Of a stretch of 64,000 nt of DNA, positions 48,428 through 60,591 are shown one piece after another. The translations under genes and the position numbers were made by a program. The DNA lies in contig NC_135780.1 in the NCBI RefSeq assembly GCF_028453695.1, positions 5,456,001 to 5,520,000 of the forward strand, written 5' to 3'. This DNA comes from Augochlora pura. Lineage: Eukaryota > Arthropoda > Insecta > Hymenoptera > Halictidae. The notes under the pieces are model-generated. The model saw only the letters and a program-made list of their open reading frames with translations, had not been told where the DNA came from and did no database searches. Numbering within the stretch: the stretch's first letter is position 1; each line of letters starts with the position of its first letter.

Positions 48428-48631
48428 AGTGGACACGACGAAGATACGGGAGGATCTAGTGTGCTTATGGATTCCGCTCGGATCGGGCCCGCAGCACGAC
48501 CAACCGGACAAAACTGCGGAAATCTTCCTGATGAAATCCGTCGAGAGATCCGACTCGTTGCCGCTACAGGCATGGCATTCCCTCGCGAGATCTGCTCTGT
48601 CCTGGTTCATCAGTCGCACGTCCATAAATGG
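48428..48631 (+). CDS. Putative internal exon with weak Pax paired-domain similarity
   Basis: The exon is 204 bases, 68 codons, phase 0 at both ends, with an AG acceptor at 48426 and donor TGG|GTGAGT at 48632. Residues 1-30 are Gly/Ser/Asp-rich. Residues 31-68 include NLPDEIRREIRLVAATG and then PREICSVLVHQSHVHKW. These can be aligned, with a one-residue gap, to the paired-domain PAI pattern LPD-(x)2-RRRIVELA-x2-G...P-x-DIS-x2-L-x-V...V-x-K. Known: Eyegone-class Pax proteins have a reduced PAI half. Inference: this could be such a gene, but key PAI residues differ and no RED or homeodomain exon is in the window. Another frame across the same bases is also open. No symbol is assigned. Confidence 0.42.
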
Positions 48632-48639
48632 GTGAGTCC

Positions 48640-49778
48640 GTCCAGCCAGTTCAACTTTTCTTAAGATTACAAAAATTTATCCTTTGTTATTAGAGCGCCC
48701 GGGAAAAACCGGCATCTACGTATATCAAAAACTTTGGCTTTTCTAATAAGGAAACTTTGATATCTCGAGAATTCCATTTTTGAAACTTTACAGTCTCGCG
48801 GGAGACTTTAATGGCGCCGGGCGATCCTCTTTTCTTACGGACGCAAATATCGCTTTAAATTCATCGCGTCGTTTCTCATTCTCGTGCTGCGGTTTCGACA
48901 GCGCAGCAAAATTCTAATTAACGTGTTATTTATCAATATTAACTAGGAATATAATGACAATCAGATTTAATTTTTACAAATTCGTATAAATAACTCAGCA
49001 ATTTACACTTTTCAGATACTGCAAAACGCTCGATTTCTTTCTGTTTATATCGTCAAAAATATATTTTCTTTAAAATATTCTACTGACGAAGATACCATAA
49101 CGACAGAGTAAATTTGTTGTTTACTATTGTTCTTTAAATGATCGTTATGTAAGTGCGACCTTCTCCTACAACGAGGTATTAGATAAAGATGGGTCGATGA
49201 CGATAACCCTGAATTTTTCCGCGACAATGCGCCGGGCGATTCGCAGCCCGGTCGTCGGCCGTAAATGAAAATTGCAACGAAACAATATCACATTGTTGGA
49301 GGTTTTCTATGGTCGCCGTGGCGAGGCCTCACGGGCCTACCAAAGGCAGATCGTTGCGCGAGGTGATGAAAGGAGGCTTTCCCTTCTCGCCGGTTAATTA
49401 ATAACCACGCAGATACGATCTCCGCCTATCTCGCTGTCCGATGAAGCTCGACAAGCTGGTGGCAAAGGCCCTAGCCATGGCTCTGCCGTTGCTGGCTCGG
49501 CTCTTAAGGCAGGCCCCGACGAACAAACAAGGAGAGGAAGAGAAATAGAAGGCTGGAGGGAGAGAGAGAACGTTTCGATGGAGAGAGAGACGGAGAGAAA
49601 AAGAGTAAGAGAGTAAAAGAGTGAAAGAGTAAAAGAGCGAGAGAGTAAAAGAGCGAAGGAGTGAGAGAGATAAAAAAGAGGCAGAAAGAGAAAGAAAGTA
49701 AGAGGACGGAGAGAGGGCACGGCCCGGAGAGAAAGAGGAAGAGAAATGGTTATTGATGACCAGCTTTGTTTGCCCCCC
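48640..49778. other. Non-coding stretch with a GA-rich low-complexity tract
   Basis: 48.66-49.3 kb is AT-rich or mixed. 49520-49745 is GA-rich (GAGAG, AAAGAGT units), giving Ser/Leu/Phe-rich minus-strand frames that are artefacts. Confidence 0.45.
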
Positions 49779-49962
49779 GAACCGTTTATTAAAATCCAAC
49801 GCGGGTGATTAACCTCTCCCCGACTGCGTCGTCCTGACAGCTACCAGGCGAAATACCTCCGCGGCACCGGTGTGTATATAGGATTGACCGGGGAACCGTT
49901 TATTAAAATCCAACACGGCTATCCGTGCTACTAGGCGGAACAGCCTCCGCGGCGCCGCTTCA
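49779..49962 (+). repeat. Diverged 114-bp tandem duplication
   Basis: GAACCGTTTATTAAAATCC starts at 49779 and again at 49893. The downstream parts, CTACCAGGCGAAATACCTCC and CTACTAGGCGGAACAGCCTC, also correspond. The second copy is incomplete. Confidence 0.75.
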
Positions 49963-50382
49963 TGAATTAGAATGATGTAGAAGTTTCCTTGCGGTGGCCC
50001 CCGCGCGCGCGCGCGCGCTTGCGAGCGAGCGCGGTCCCTGAATTGAGCAATTAACGCATTACGTACCGGGCACACGTTCTCGGCCCGGCTGTCCGCGCGG
50101 GGATAAATTCCTGATAAAATATAGGATTTTCGTGGATCCGTTTTATTGATCGTAAACGCGCGGATGAAACGCATCCCCGCGGCGCGCGCCCCTCCGTAAA
50201 AGTCAATCCACAGTGATAGTTAATATTGTTCGTAATGCTGTAAATAAGCGTAAAATATGGAGAGGGCGAGGGGTGTTCGTGCAAGCCGATGGATGTTTGT
50301 GAACCGTGATAAAAAGTACGAGAATCGTGCGCAAGAAACGTCCGGACGTTCTGGACGAATTTGATCGATTTTGTTGGCTAGA
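49963..50382. other. Non-coding, CpG-rich
   Basis: It includes a (GC)n tract at about 50002-50018. No gene supported. Confidence 0.45.
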
Positions 50383-50440
50383 TTAACCCTTTGCGATCGA
50401 GCGGCGGCTCTGAGGCACCGCTAACATTGTTCTATCTTTA
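50383..50440 (+). mobile_element. Left end of a family A element
   Basis: TTAACCCTTTGCGATCGAGC followed by GGCGGCTCTGAGGCACCGC resembles the left terminus at 26660 (GAGCGGCGACACTGCGGCGCC). The right end was not found in the following AT-rich sequence. Confidence 0.5.
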
Positions 50441-51266
50441 TGTTTCAAAACAATGTTTAGACTAATAAAGTCTAGGTTTAAATAATTCTTGAAAGTAAAA
50501 CTGTTGGTATAAATCAGAAAAGTCAATTTTAATTCGAAAATATGTAGCTGTGATTTGGAACAGTAGAAAAGCGATACAAAATTAAGACGATATTGTTGCA
50601 AGCAAATTCTTAAATGGCACCTGTTCCTCGGAACAACCTTAATCTAATCTAGAAAATCTTATCGTGAATGAATTGTTTCATTGCATTGCGTATAATATAA
50701 TATATTATTAATCTGTATTAATACTACTTCTTACACATTTATATTATTAATTTTGATCGATGCCAATATGTTAACAACGTGTTACTAATAATAATACTAA
50801 AATTTATTTTATCATGGTATATAATATAATATATTATCATAATATAGAATTATTAAGAATTATTAATATCAAGGCGGATTATAATATATATTTTTATTTT
50901 AATGGCGAGAACTTTTATAAAAATTTACTAAGAACTTATAACAGCTAACGCATTCGTTTCTTTCAATTTAAATTAAAAATACAGCTCATGCGGAATAGGG
51001 AAGGAGATGGTGTAGCAAAGGTGAAACAGGATTCCGCGTTCCAAATTGCCTGGTCTTATCGGTTGGCCGTTTGCCATTGAAATATTAAGATAATCTTCTT
51101 CTACATATTCAAAGAATAATTCCGACGATATCAGATAATATTACTCACGCTTAATCTTTTCGACTTTCGTAATCTCTCATCTGTGGGGCCGTGCCACCTT
51201 AAAACCCAAATGGAGTATCATCTTTGGGGCCACCTATATTTCGAACTCTTTAACATTTGTTCTTTT
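50441..51266. other. AT-rich non-coding stretch up to a gap
   Basis: No gene. A short direct repeat, TGGGGCC, occurs at 51184 and 51227 just before the gap. Confidence 0.45.
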
Positions 51267-51366
51267 NNNNNNNNNNNNNNNNNNNNNNNNNNNNNNNNNN
51301 NNNNNNNNNNNNNNNNNNNNNNNNNNNNNNNNNNNNNNNNNNNNNNNNNNNNNNNNNNNNNNNNNN
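51267..51366. other. Assembly gap (100 N)
   Basis: Exactly 100 N, the conventional placeholder for a gap of unknown size. It forms one border of the inverted copy. Confidence 1.
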
Positions 51367-51879
51367 CGTATCGGGAATGCAGTCGCGGCATAGAGTGTCG
51401 GTAACTAGGGGAAGAAAGAGTGGTTTTAATGCAGGTATAAACATTCGACGGGGCTCTCTGGCATTGCAGGCATGCAGCGGAGCTCCCTTCGCGGGGGGAG
51501 GGGGGGAGGGTTAGCAAGAAAACGGCAGAGGAGGAGGAGGTTGGGGGAGGGTGGTGGACCGGGAGGGTGGCAGTAGCTCTGAGAGATGACGAAGGAGCCT
51601 GGGGCGCGGGGTGGTTCCCCGGATCGATGTGTGTGCCCCCGCCTTCCACGGAGAGAGTCACCCATCTCCTCCCTCCCCCTGTCGCCCCCCTCTCGCCCGC
51701 TCCTCGGGGGTAGTTATACAAATTTCCAAGGGTGCCTGTCTCCTCTCTTCGTTTCCTTCGTTTCGTCGAACCTCCTTTTCTTGGCCCTCCGACCGACCTC
51801 CACCACCCAACCAACCCCCCCGTCCCCCTCCTCCCCCTGCCCCCCTTGTACAGGGCACCTCTCTCGCGCTGGCTGCCGA

Positions 51880-51893
51880 GTTACCATGGCAAC
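51880..51893. promoter_or_regulatory. X-box (haplotig copy)
   Basis: GTTACCATGGCAAC, the reverse complement of the site at 10593-10606, in the mirrored CpG island. Confidence 0.45.
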
Positions 51894-52581
51894 CCGGGGG
51901 CGGGTCTTTGCATATTATACTCTGTGTGTGACAAGCCGACTCGTTATGTATGCTCGTGTAGGTGTGGGGTGGCGGTGGTGGTGGTGGTGGTGGTGTGTAT
52001 ACACCTCCACCGGAGGCGCAGTGTCGGTAAAGTGCGTGCGTGTTCGTCCGCGTCGGTGCGTTTAGGCGAACGGGAGAGAACCGGCGGATCTCTACGTGCA
52101 ACGGTGTCTACGTGTGCGATCGTATGAATCTGTGTGTGTGTGTGTGTGCGCGCGCAAGGGGCGCAAGTGTGTACGTTCGTTCGTTCGTTCGTTCGTCTGC
52201 GGAGATCGCAGAGGGGCTGCAAAGGAATCGGGCGGAGGTGTGAGCAGAGGCAGATGAGGAATTGTCACCTCCGACGGGACTGGCGGGAAGGGTGGAGGAA
52301 GTGGTAGAGGCAAGAGAGTATAAGGCGGGGAGAAAAGTCGTGGCGGAGAGGCGAGAGACGGGAGGAGGAGGAGGAGGATGAGGGGGAGGGGAAACGTAAA
52401 TGCGAGGAGGGTGTGCACGGCTATGCCGGTTTCTTTGTACTTTACAGGGTTGCTGCAATCTCCCATACCCCACGGCACCCTCTCTGCCTCGCGAGAGCTC
52501 GCCCCATGCCTGAGAATCTTCCATCCTGCCTCCCTCCGTTCCTCTTTGCTCCGCGTCCTCCTCCTGCTACTACTACACACC

Positions 52582-52604
52582 ACCCACCCACCCACCCACC
52601 CCCC
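52582..52604 (-). repeat. GGGT quadruplex tract (haplotig copy)
   Basis: Mirrored copy of 9882-9904; the G-rich strand is the minus strand here. Confidence 0.7.
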
Positions 52605-53110
52605 AAAGCTGGAAATTCTACGAATCTTGGTATCTTATGTGGAGAAACGAGACCGGCAGAAACCCGACGCGCACCGTGATTTTTACCGGTCTCCTTCTTC
52701 CTACCGAGAACCGTCGCCGCCGCCGCCGTCGCCGCGAGATCCTATGGGGGTGGCTTTGATTTTTTGAAAGGAATCGGAAGTGACGGTTACGCGGATGTGA
52801 TCCTGGGGGGTGGGGCTGCCGCGCGACGCGGAGAGGCCCGCGAGCAGACACGATTTCAATTTGGCAGTGTCTACACTGTGTGCTATAACGGGCGCCGGGG
52901 GTTAATGGCACGCCGTGATGCGGTATCCTAGAGCATTGTGCCACCCATGAACAACCGTGCCTGTACCAAACAGTTTTTACAGGAATCTGTAACGTTTTTT
53001 ATTGTTTCGTGGTCGAGAGAAATGTTTCTTGTGAAATTATCGCAATGATTAAGACAGTATTTCTACGAGTATCGTCGTGTATATTTTTGCAATATTATCT
53101 TTAAGCAATT

Positions 53111-53286
53111 GTATATATTTTATTTCTGTTTTATTCGTCGCGAAAGGTATCTAATATATTTATATAATTATATAATAAGACGGAAGCTGGCAAAGGTAAG
53201 ATACATAGATTTTAGAATTATTGGTTGCCTTGGTAAATAAATTATTGCTTTTTTTGGTAAAGAACCGATTAATAGGTAAAGTGTTA
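53111..53286 (+). repeat. Family R1 repeat (haplotig copy)
   Basis: Mirrored copy of 9200-9375. Confidence 0.4.
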
Positions 53287-54279
53287 AGATAAAAAGCAAG
53301 AAGTGCTAATGATTGCAGGCGTGGAAGATAAAGTAGAGGATAACGCTTGTAAAGCTACGTTAAGAAAGAAATATATAAGAGAAAGAATTGCACCCCTCAG
53401 AGGAATTAATTATATCGGAGTAATGTGAGAAGAGGTTGCATCGGTTCGATGATGTAAGTCATTTTTACGCCGAGCCTCGGCGTAGACGCGCTTCTGCTAT
53501 TCGGTATAACGCGTTAAAGTTTTCGCGGGGTGACATGTTTTTCTGGCAGCCCCCGGGGGTGCGAGCCTCTAATTATAAAATAAAAAAATCAATATCTTAC
53601 CCCAACCCGGCCGAGGGCAGAAAAAAATAGGGTGACTCCCCCGTCTTCTCGTCATTTCCACTGCCGATTCTCATCCCACAATTCATCCCTACGTCTTTCA
53701 GCCCATGCACCCTGGTTGTTTCGGCCGCGGAGCAGATTTTTTCTCGCCCCTCCACGACACCCGCCGTTCCTCTCTCTCTCCCCTCTCGTTGTTTCTCTCT
53801 CTTTCTCTTTCTTTCTCTTTTTCTAGACAGATATTAGGATCTTGTACAAGTTCTCGCTGTTTCCTTCCCTTTTTGGGAAGGAAATAAAATATAAAAGCTT
53901 TATTTAAAATATTGCCCGAGAAAGAAAGAGAGAGAGAGGTGATAGAGAAAATCGAGAAAGACGTTGAGAAGATGGTATGGAGTGCACGCGTAGACCTAGA
54001 GTTCGAAAGTGGTATAAGAAGGACGGTGGAATAGCGGGTAACGGGAGAAACTGCACGACTTTATTTCGTTGCGCTTATTGCGTTTCCTGAATTTTTATAC
54101 GTTGCATGTGGCCCATACTTATGGACTTTTAATACCTAGCTGGCACGTGCTGCGCGCTCCCAATTTCGATATCTACTGCGAATACAGATGCGGGAGTATT
54201 TTGAAGAGTAACGCCGCGCCTCCTATCGGTTTACAAACACGCGTTTGCCAGCCGAATGCTTTGGTGCCAACTGTCGTCA

Positions 54280-54319
54280 TTAACCCCTTAACGTGCCATT
54301 CCCTTCACGTTCACTAATA
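54280..54319 (-). mobile_element. Family C end (haplotig copy)
   Basis: Mirrored copy of 8171-8210; TTAA at 54280-54283. Confidence 0.45.
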
Positions 54320-54529
54320 TAATAGAACGATTGTCGAATAGAGCGTATATTTATACGAACGTTTTCTTATCGATCTCACGTGTATAATATATTCTTGAAG
54401 TGGGTCCCACATGTTACGGAACACCCTGTACTATATAATAATAAATTGTTCCAACAAATTAAAATATTTGCTCTCCTGCGGCATTACCGATTGACAATTT
54501 AAATTAACAAATGTAAAAAATTTAGCTAA

Positions 54530-54733
54530 ATGTTAAACTCTCGTTTCTATTTTGATTATATTTATTTTATTAACCGCGCGATATTAAATATATTTAATAT
54601 TTAGAAAATTATATGGTAACATTGAAGCTTCCGATAGTACAATCTAACACGTTTATTTTAATAATTGAAATTAAATTATTGGTTACCACGACTAGGCTAG
54701 CGATCGGTGGAAAAATCCGATTTATAGGTTAAG
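54530..54733 (+). repeat. Family R1 repeat (haplotig copy)
   Basis: Mirrored copy of 7757-7960. Confidence 0.45.
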
Positions 54734-57251
54734 CGTTAAATCGCAGCCTCTTAATCTGCCGGTTAAGGAAACCGCGACGCGCGCGCTACGTAAAAATCTC
54801 TGTTTCATCAAGGTCGGTTTCCACGGGAGCCGTACACGGCGAAGAAGGCAGACGGCGTCGGCGTTGGCGGTACACTCAATCAATACGTGCATAAATATCA
54901 TCTCGCGGAGCGGCATCCCCGCGCGCGCGCGTGTGCGAGGGGGGCCGTCTTCGCGCGAAACTTTCCACGATTTCGTCGAGCGCGCCGATAAGGGTGGCCG
55001 TAGAGCCCGATGTGCCACGGCACATCGATTCCGTAGATTCACCGGCGTCGTTTTTGTCTCGCGCGACGACACATTCAAATAAGTAAGACCATCCTTTCGC
55101 CCCTTCGGGGCCCCCCTCGCCGCGCCGTGTCACCCAATCCTAGGGACCTCGCGTTGCCGCCACCCCTCGGCCGTACGGTCCTTCTTCTTTCGTTTTCTTC
55201 GCCTGCCTGCCTGCCCTCCCCCCGCCGCCCTATCCACCCCCGCCGCACACCCACCTCCCACCGCCCGAACCTCAGGTCGAGTCCGTGGGATGGGTCGCGA
55301 CGAGATTAAAAGAAGAATCAATAGCGCCTCTCACCCCACACCATCGCGTTGTGCCCCCCTCGGCTTCCACCGAAGGTGGGTGCCTCCTCTTGCCCTCGAG
55401 CACCCCCGACCCCCGCAACCTCAAAGACCCTTGCCATATATTGAAATGCTCTAAGAGAGGACTGCCTGCCTCGGAGCCACCCCACCTTCGAGGCTCTCCT
55501 GCAACAACCACCACCTACGTAGGTAGCCCTGAGAGGGGTGGCCACCCTTTCACCCTCTGCCGGCCTCTACGAACACACTCGCTACTCCTTCGAATCCTTC
55601 TGGACAAACACTGCGCGAGTACCGTCTCTCTCTCTCTCTCTCTCTCGCTCTCTGTCTTTCCATTTCTTACCCTTCCTTCCTTCCTCCTTCTCCATCCATC
55701 TTTATCTTACCTCGCTCTTGCTCCGTCCTCTCGGCAGCGTTTCTTACCTTTTCTCGGGTCTTTGCCTCTTCCTGGCATAGCTTTTACAAGTGCTGTTCCT
55801 GCTTCTGTTTCTACCCTTCGCCCTCGAGCCCGCATCTATCCGTCTCACGACGTTCACCGCATTCGAGAAAAAGATTCGCGTCGCATGCTATCGCCGTTGT
55901 CCCTTCCCTTCGTTACTCGCGGCTTTTCAGAACGGGTCGTTTGAAGGGTGGACGAGGAAGGGGAGACGGACGCGGACGGTTCCCTCCCGTGGCGCACAGA
56001 GGCCAGAAGAATTGTCATTTTCTATCTACGCCCCCGCTCCCTTTCTTTTGCATAGCGAGATAAGGAGATCTTTCACGAATGATTTTAGCGGGAAATAGCG
56101 TCGGAGGGTCTTTGAACCCCTCACCCTTTGGATCGGCGCGGCCGGTGACGGAACCGGTGGCGCAAAGGCAACGCGAGGTCGCCGGCAATGCTGGACGGGC
56201 ACCGAGGTAGCTGCGGTGGTCAGCGGAAGTGCCATTTGGAAAATGGCTTTCGCTCGACTGCTTGGGAAAGTTTTAAATGCCTGCGATGCCTGAGCGATCT
56301 CCTGTATTTTTCTAATTTGTCTCGTAGCTGGATCTTTGATACGTTTGTCGCGAGTACCTTCACTTTCTTTTTAGCAACGATTAACTATGAAAATAAGATA
56401 ACCTTGCGAAATTAATTAATTCCTTTTTTTAACGATTTATGACTACGTCTGAAAATATTTAACACTTTGGTCGTTACGTTGCAACCTTAAACGTCGTATA
56501 ACAATATATATTTTAATAAAATTTTATAAAACCGTATATAAAAATATCATAAAAATATTATAAAAATGATATAAAAATGTTATCAAAATATTATAAAAAT
56601 GTTATCAAAATTATTATCAACTTTATTATAACATATAAAAAATTATATGTCATCGAACAAAAATCGAAATGTTAAGTTGTATAACATCGATTACTTTTTT
56701 AACATTTCTACGTTTCGTGGATTCTGATAAAAATAGGAAAATATAATAGATCAGCGTAAAAATGAATGTTAAAATCTGAGCGAATAATTCCGTGAACTAT
56801 TGCATAGTTGAAGCGTTAGTTATGGGATCAAAAGTACCTAGACACGTGCGAAGTCGAAAATGTATTTCTAAAAAGTCGACGTGTACCGTTCGACGCGAAC
56901 CGATTGTTTAATTTGAACGATGAGTTAGGGTTGCATGCGCGGCCATAATAACATATATTTTTTCCTCTTGGTAACAGTTACGGCGAAACTTAAGCCTCGA
57001 ATAATTTCCCCGTGAAATCGTTCCGTAGCCGGTTGGCGGTTGCCCAGAACCGGAACACTTATGGGGGAAGCTATTTCCGAAATTACTATCTCAGCTTGCG
57101 ACTGTGATTATGTTAATGCGGCTTGTCTTAATGATTCGATAAAAAGCGTTTACCGTGCGTAAACACGCGTAATGGCGGTAGAAAATATGTATCCGTTCCG
57201 ATTTGATCGTCGGTATATTGATAACGACGATCGTGCACCCTGTCGATCGTG

Positions 57252-57291
57252 TTAACCCTTTGCCGTGCCATTTTCTTCACGGGCACTGCGA
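57252..57291 (-). mobile_element. Family C end (haplotig copy)
   Basis: Mirrored copy of 5205-5244; TTAA at 57252-57255. Confidence 0.5.
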
Positions 57292-60091
57292 TTAGGAATT
57301 TTTCAATTAATATAATTCTTTAAGAGGGACGGAACATTAATGTTTATTCTATACCTGAATTTATTAGAATGCTTAAATATTAATAACGAAGGATTACAAT
57401 TTCAAAGAACAAAATAATATCCATACTATCCATAATAATTTATTGCTAGTAATTCCCATCGCAAGTCGAACTCGTTAAATAATCACTAGACTGTGGATTC
57501 TATTCATCCATAAGAAATACTCCTTTAATTTAATCTTCGCCAAGTTCGTTTACAAAGTTCGTGCATAAATTCAATTAGTCATTTAAACTCGATAAAACAA
57601 TTACTTTTCAAACTCTGCAATTATTGTTCAGTAGATTTGCCAAAACCGAGCCTTCCTAGTCGCAAAATCAGATAGGGTGAATTCTTTCGCGAAAAACTCG
57701 TTCACTCCCCCCACCCCCATTGGTCCGCACGTTCGGCCGCTTTGAATTCGCCACCGCGGAAATTGCAGTCTACATTTTGTGGTCCGGCTCTGACAAGGTG
57801 AATATTTTAGCGGCACCCTGTAGGTTGTTGGTTCTCTCTCTCCCTCTCTCTCTCCACATGCATATGCGTGCACACGTACACAGAGGTTGAAGATACGCTT
57901 CGGTCAACATCGTCGAAAAATGTATTAAAGGCAAACACATGCATTCTAAGGAGGTTGGGCTCTCCGTCTCCCTCCAGCCTCCCCCCCCCCCCTCCTCCTC
58001 CTCTACTCCTTCGTTTTCGGTCCCCGCGACATACATCTACGTTTTCATACCAGCCAGAAAGGTAATTTTGCCAATCCCTTTTCCCCGTCAAGCTTTCGTT
58101 TACGCGCGCTACGATCGAAATATGTTTCCACCGATACGTTTCGTAATCATTTTTCTCGTTCCCGGTTCTAACGTTCGATGCTAACTAATTATAAAAGATT
58201 ATATAAAATTATTTAAAATTATTTAAAATTATATAAAAGTATTTAAAATTATTTAAAATTATATAAAATTATATATAATTCTGTAAAAAATGAGCTAAAC
58301 TCCGCTGTAGTTTTCTCTCGATGTTTTATATAATAATTTATGAACAGTCCTTTCGTTAGATGCTACCAATTAATATTTGTATTTACCCTTTACTAATTTA
58401 ATATTTTGTTGGATGTTAGGGAAATACCAACGCTTTTTATTAAAAAATAAAGCACGTCCGACAGTAAAACGAAGACTGACAATTTCATATAAATAATATG
58501 TATCAAAATAGTTATATTGAAAAATTGGAAGAGCTAACACAGAATCAACCTCCTGACATAACCTAACTACTTGACTTCCTTTTGGATAGTCTCTAAGGGA
58601 ATGAAATAATACTAACAATATCGTTTAATATTAATACTAATAATATCGTTTAATATTAACACCAATATTAGTATTAATATAACAATGCCAATAATACTAA
58701 CACTGTTTTGCCCGATAAATCTATTAATTCCACGAATTCAAATTTTACGCAGCAAGAAATTTTTCTTCAGACCGATCGATGATTAAATCGCTATGATCGT
58801 TTAATTTCCATAGTAAAAGATAAAGAACGCTTCGAACGCGCGGCGGCCAGCTTGTTTTATACGCTCGCGGAAAGATTTGCGAGCCTTTCTTTTCGGATCG
58901 TCGGTTGCGCCTCGCGACGATCGCGAATAAATGTCGCCTCGTTGCGGCGACGTGTCACCGTGGAATTTGTATTAATTGCATGGTGAACGGCGGTTGTCGG
59001 GGCCCGGCCGAGCTAAGGGGAGGTCGGAGATAGGAGTTATGTGGCGGAACGAGTTATTATTTACTTATTAGACGGCCCGGGCGATCGAGGGGGGTGCGCC
59101 CACTGAGGGGGTGTGAAAATGAACTAAGGCCCGGCCCGGGTAGAAATTAAAAACGTGACTCTCTACCAGCGCGCGGGTAGCTTCATCGCGCGGCTAACGA
59201 GAAGATACGACCGGCTGGTAAACGTATATGTAGGTATAACAGTCTTATATGCTACAACACCTGAAGATGTACGTCCCTTATATACCGGGTGCTTGTTCCG
59301 AGAACGCTGCTCGAGAACGAATCATGTGCCGGCCGCATTTTTTCCTGCGCACGCTGCGTGCTCTCTGCGCTTTACTTTAACTTCTTTTTGGATCATTTTA
59401 TCCGGAGCGCAAAATTATACGACGTTTATAAAATAAAAATTTTAAGCGACGAATGGATTTAGAGACTATTGTTTCAAAGTAGTTGCTTCGAATCGCTGGA
59501 AAATTATCTTATTACTCTGATATTGTTTTTTGTTTTATAAAGAATTATTAACTATTTAATTTGGAGCACGAAGCAATTATACAGTAATAATAATACAAAG
59601 GAATAAACATTTGTGTTAAAACATTCTTTTGGTCAAATATCTTATTACTCTGATACTGCTTTTTTATAAAGGATAATTAACTGATAATTTAATTTCGTTG
59701 TTGATATAAGATATTGTATATATGTATATATATAGAACTATGTATCAGACTCTGAGAGAAATTGTTCCGAATATACTGTTTGCTAGATACCGAGATATGT
59801 AATACTAAAGTGTTCGATGCGATTGAGTGGAAATGGAAAAGATAAGAGGAAAACGTTGTACGTTCCTGCTTTCGTCATGTGCGGAGGAATCTCGGTGAAG
59901 CTTTTCTACCGTCTCCTTTAGTTTGATGTACTCTTCCGTAGCTATTTAGAATTGCACGACAAACAGGTTGCGAACGTATTTGAAATTTAACGAGGACTTA
60001 ATTTTTTTTTATAAATATATACTATATCTTCCACTACTTGTTATATCGTTATTAATATTTAAACTATTTTTAGATCTTTTAAGGTAATTTT

Positions 60092-60591
60092 NNNNNNNNN
60101 NNNNNNNNNNNNNNNNNNNNNNNNNNNNNNNNNNNNNNNNNNNNNNNNNNNNNNNNNNNNNNNNNNNNNNNNNNNNNNNNNNNNNNNNNNNNNNNNNNNN
60201 NNNNNNNNNNNNNNNNNNNNNNNNNNNNNNNNNNNNNNNNNNNNNNNNNNNNNNNNNNNNNNNNNNNNNNNNNNNNNNNNNNNNNNNNNNNNNNNNNNNN
60301 NNNNNNNNNNNNNNNNNNNNNNNNNNNNNNNNNNNNNNNNNNNNNNNNNNNNNNNNNNNNNNNNNNNNNNNNNNNNNNNNNNNNNNNNNNNNNNNNNNNN
60401 NNNNNNNNNNNNNNNNNNNNNNNNNNNNNNNNNNNNNNNNNNNNNNNNNNNNNNNNNNNNNNNNNNNNNNNNNNNNNNNNNNNNNNNNNNNNNNNNNNNN
60501 NNNNNNNNNNNNNNNNNNNNNNNNNNNNNNNNNNNNNNNNNNNNNNNNNNNNNNNNNNNNNNNNNNNNNNNNNNNNNNNNNNNNNNNNNNN
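60092..60591. other. Assembly gap (500 N)
   Basis: Exactly 500 N, a different placeholder size from the 100-N gap. This suggests two scaffolding steps or tools. Confidence 1.

Larger units (their letters stand above)
51367..60091 (-). repeat. Right arm of the inverted duplication; probable misplaced haplotig
   Basis: An 8725-bp contig, reverse complement of 2395-11119, enclosed by N runs that coincide exactly with the ends of the homology. All features described for the left arm recur here in opposite orientation. Differences are few: microsatellite lengths, plus substitutions concentrated where this arm pairs with 3.63-4.5 and 5.65-6.32 kb. It is best read as the second allele of the same locus placed by scaffolding. 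A true inverted duplication is the alternative. Confidence 0.95.
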
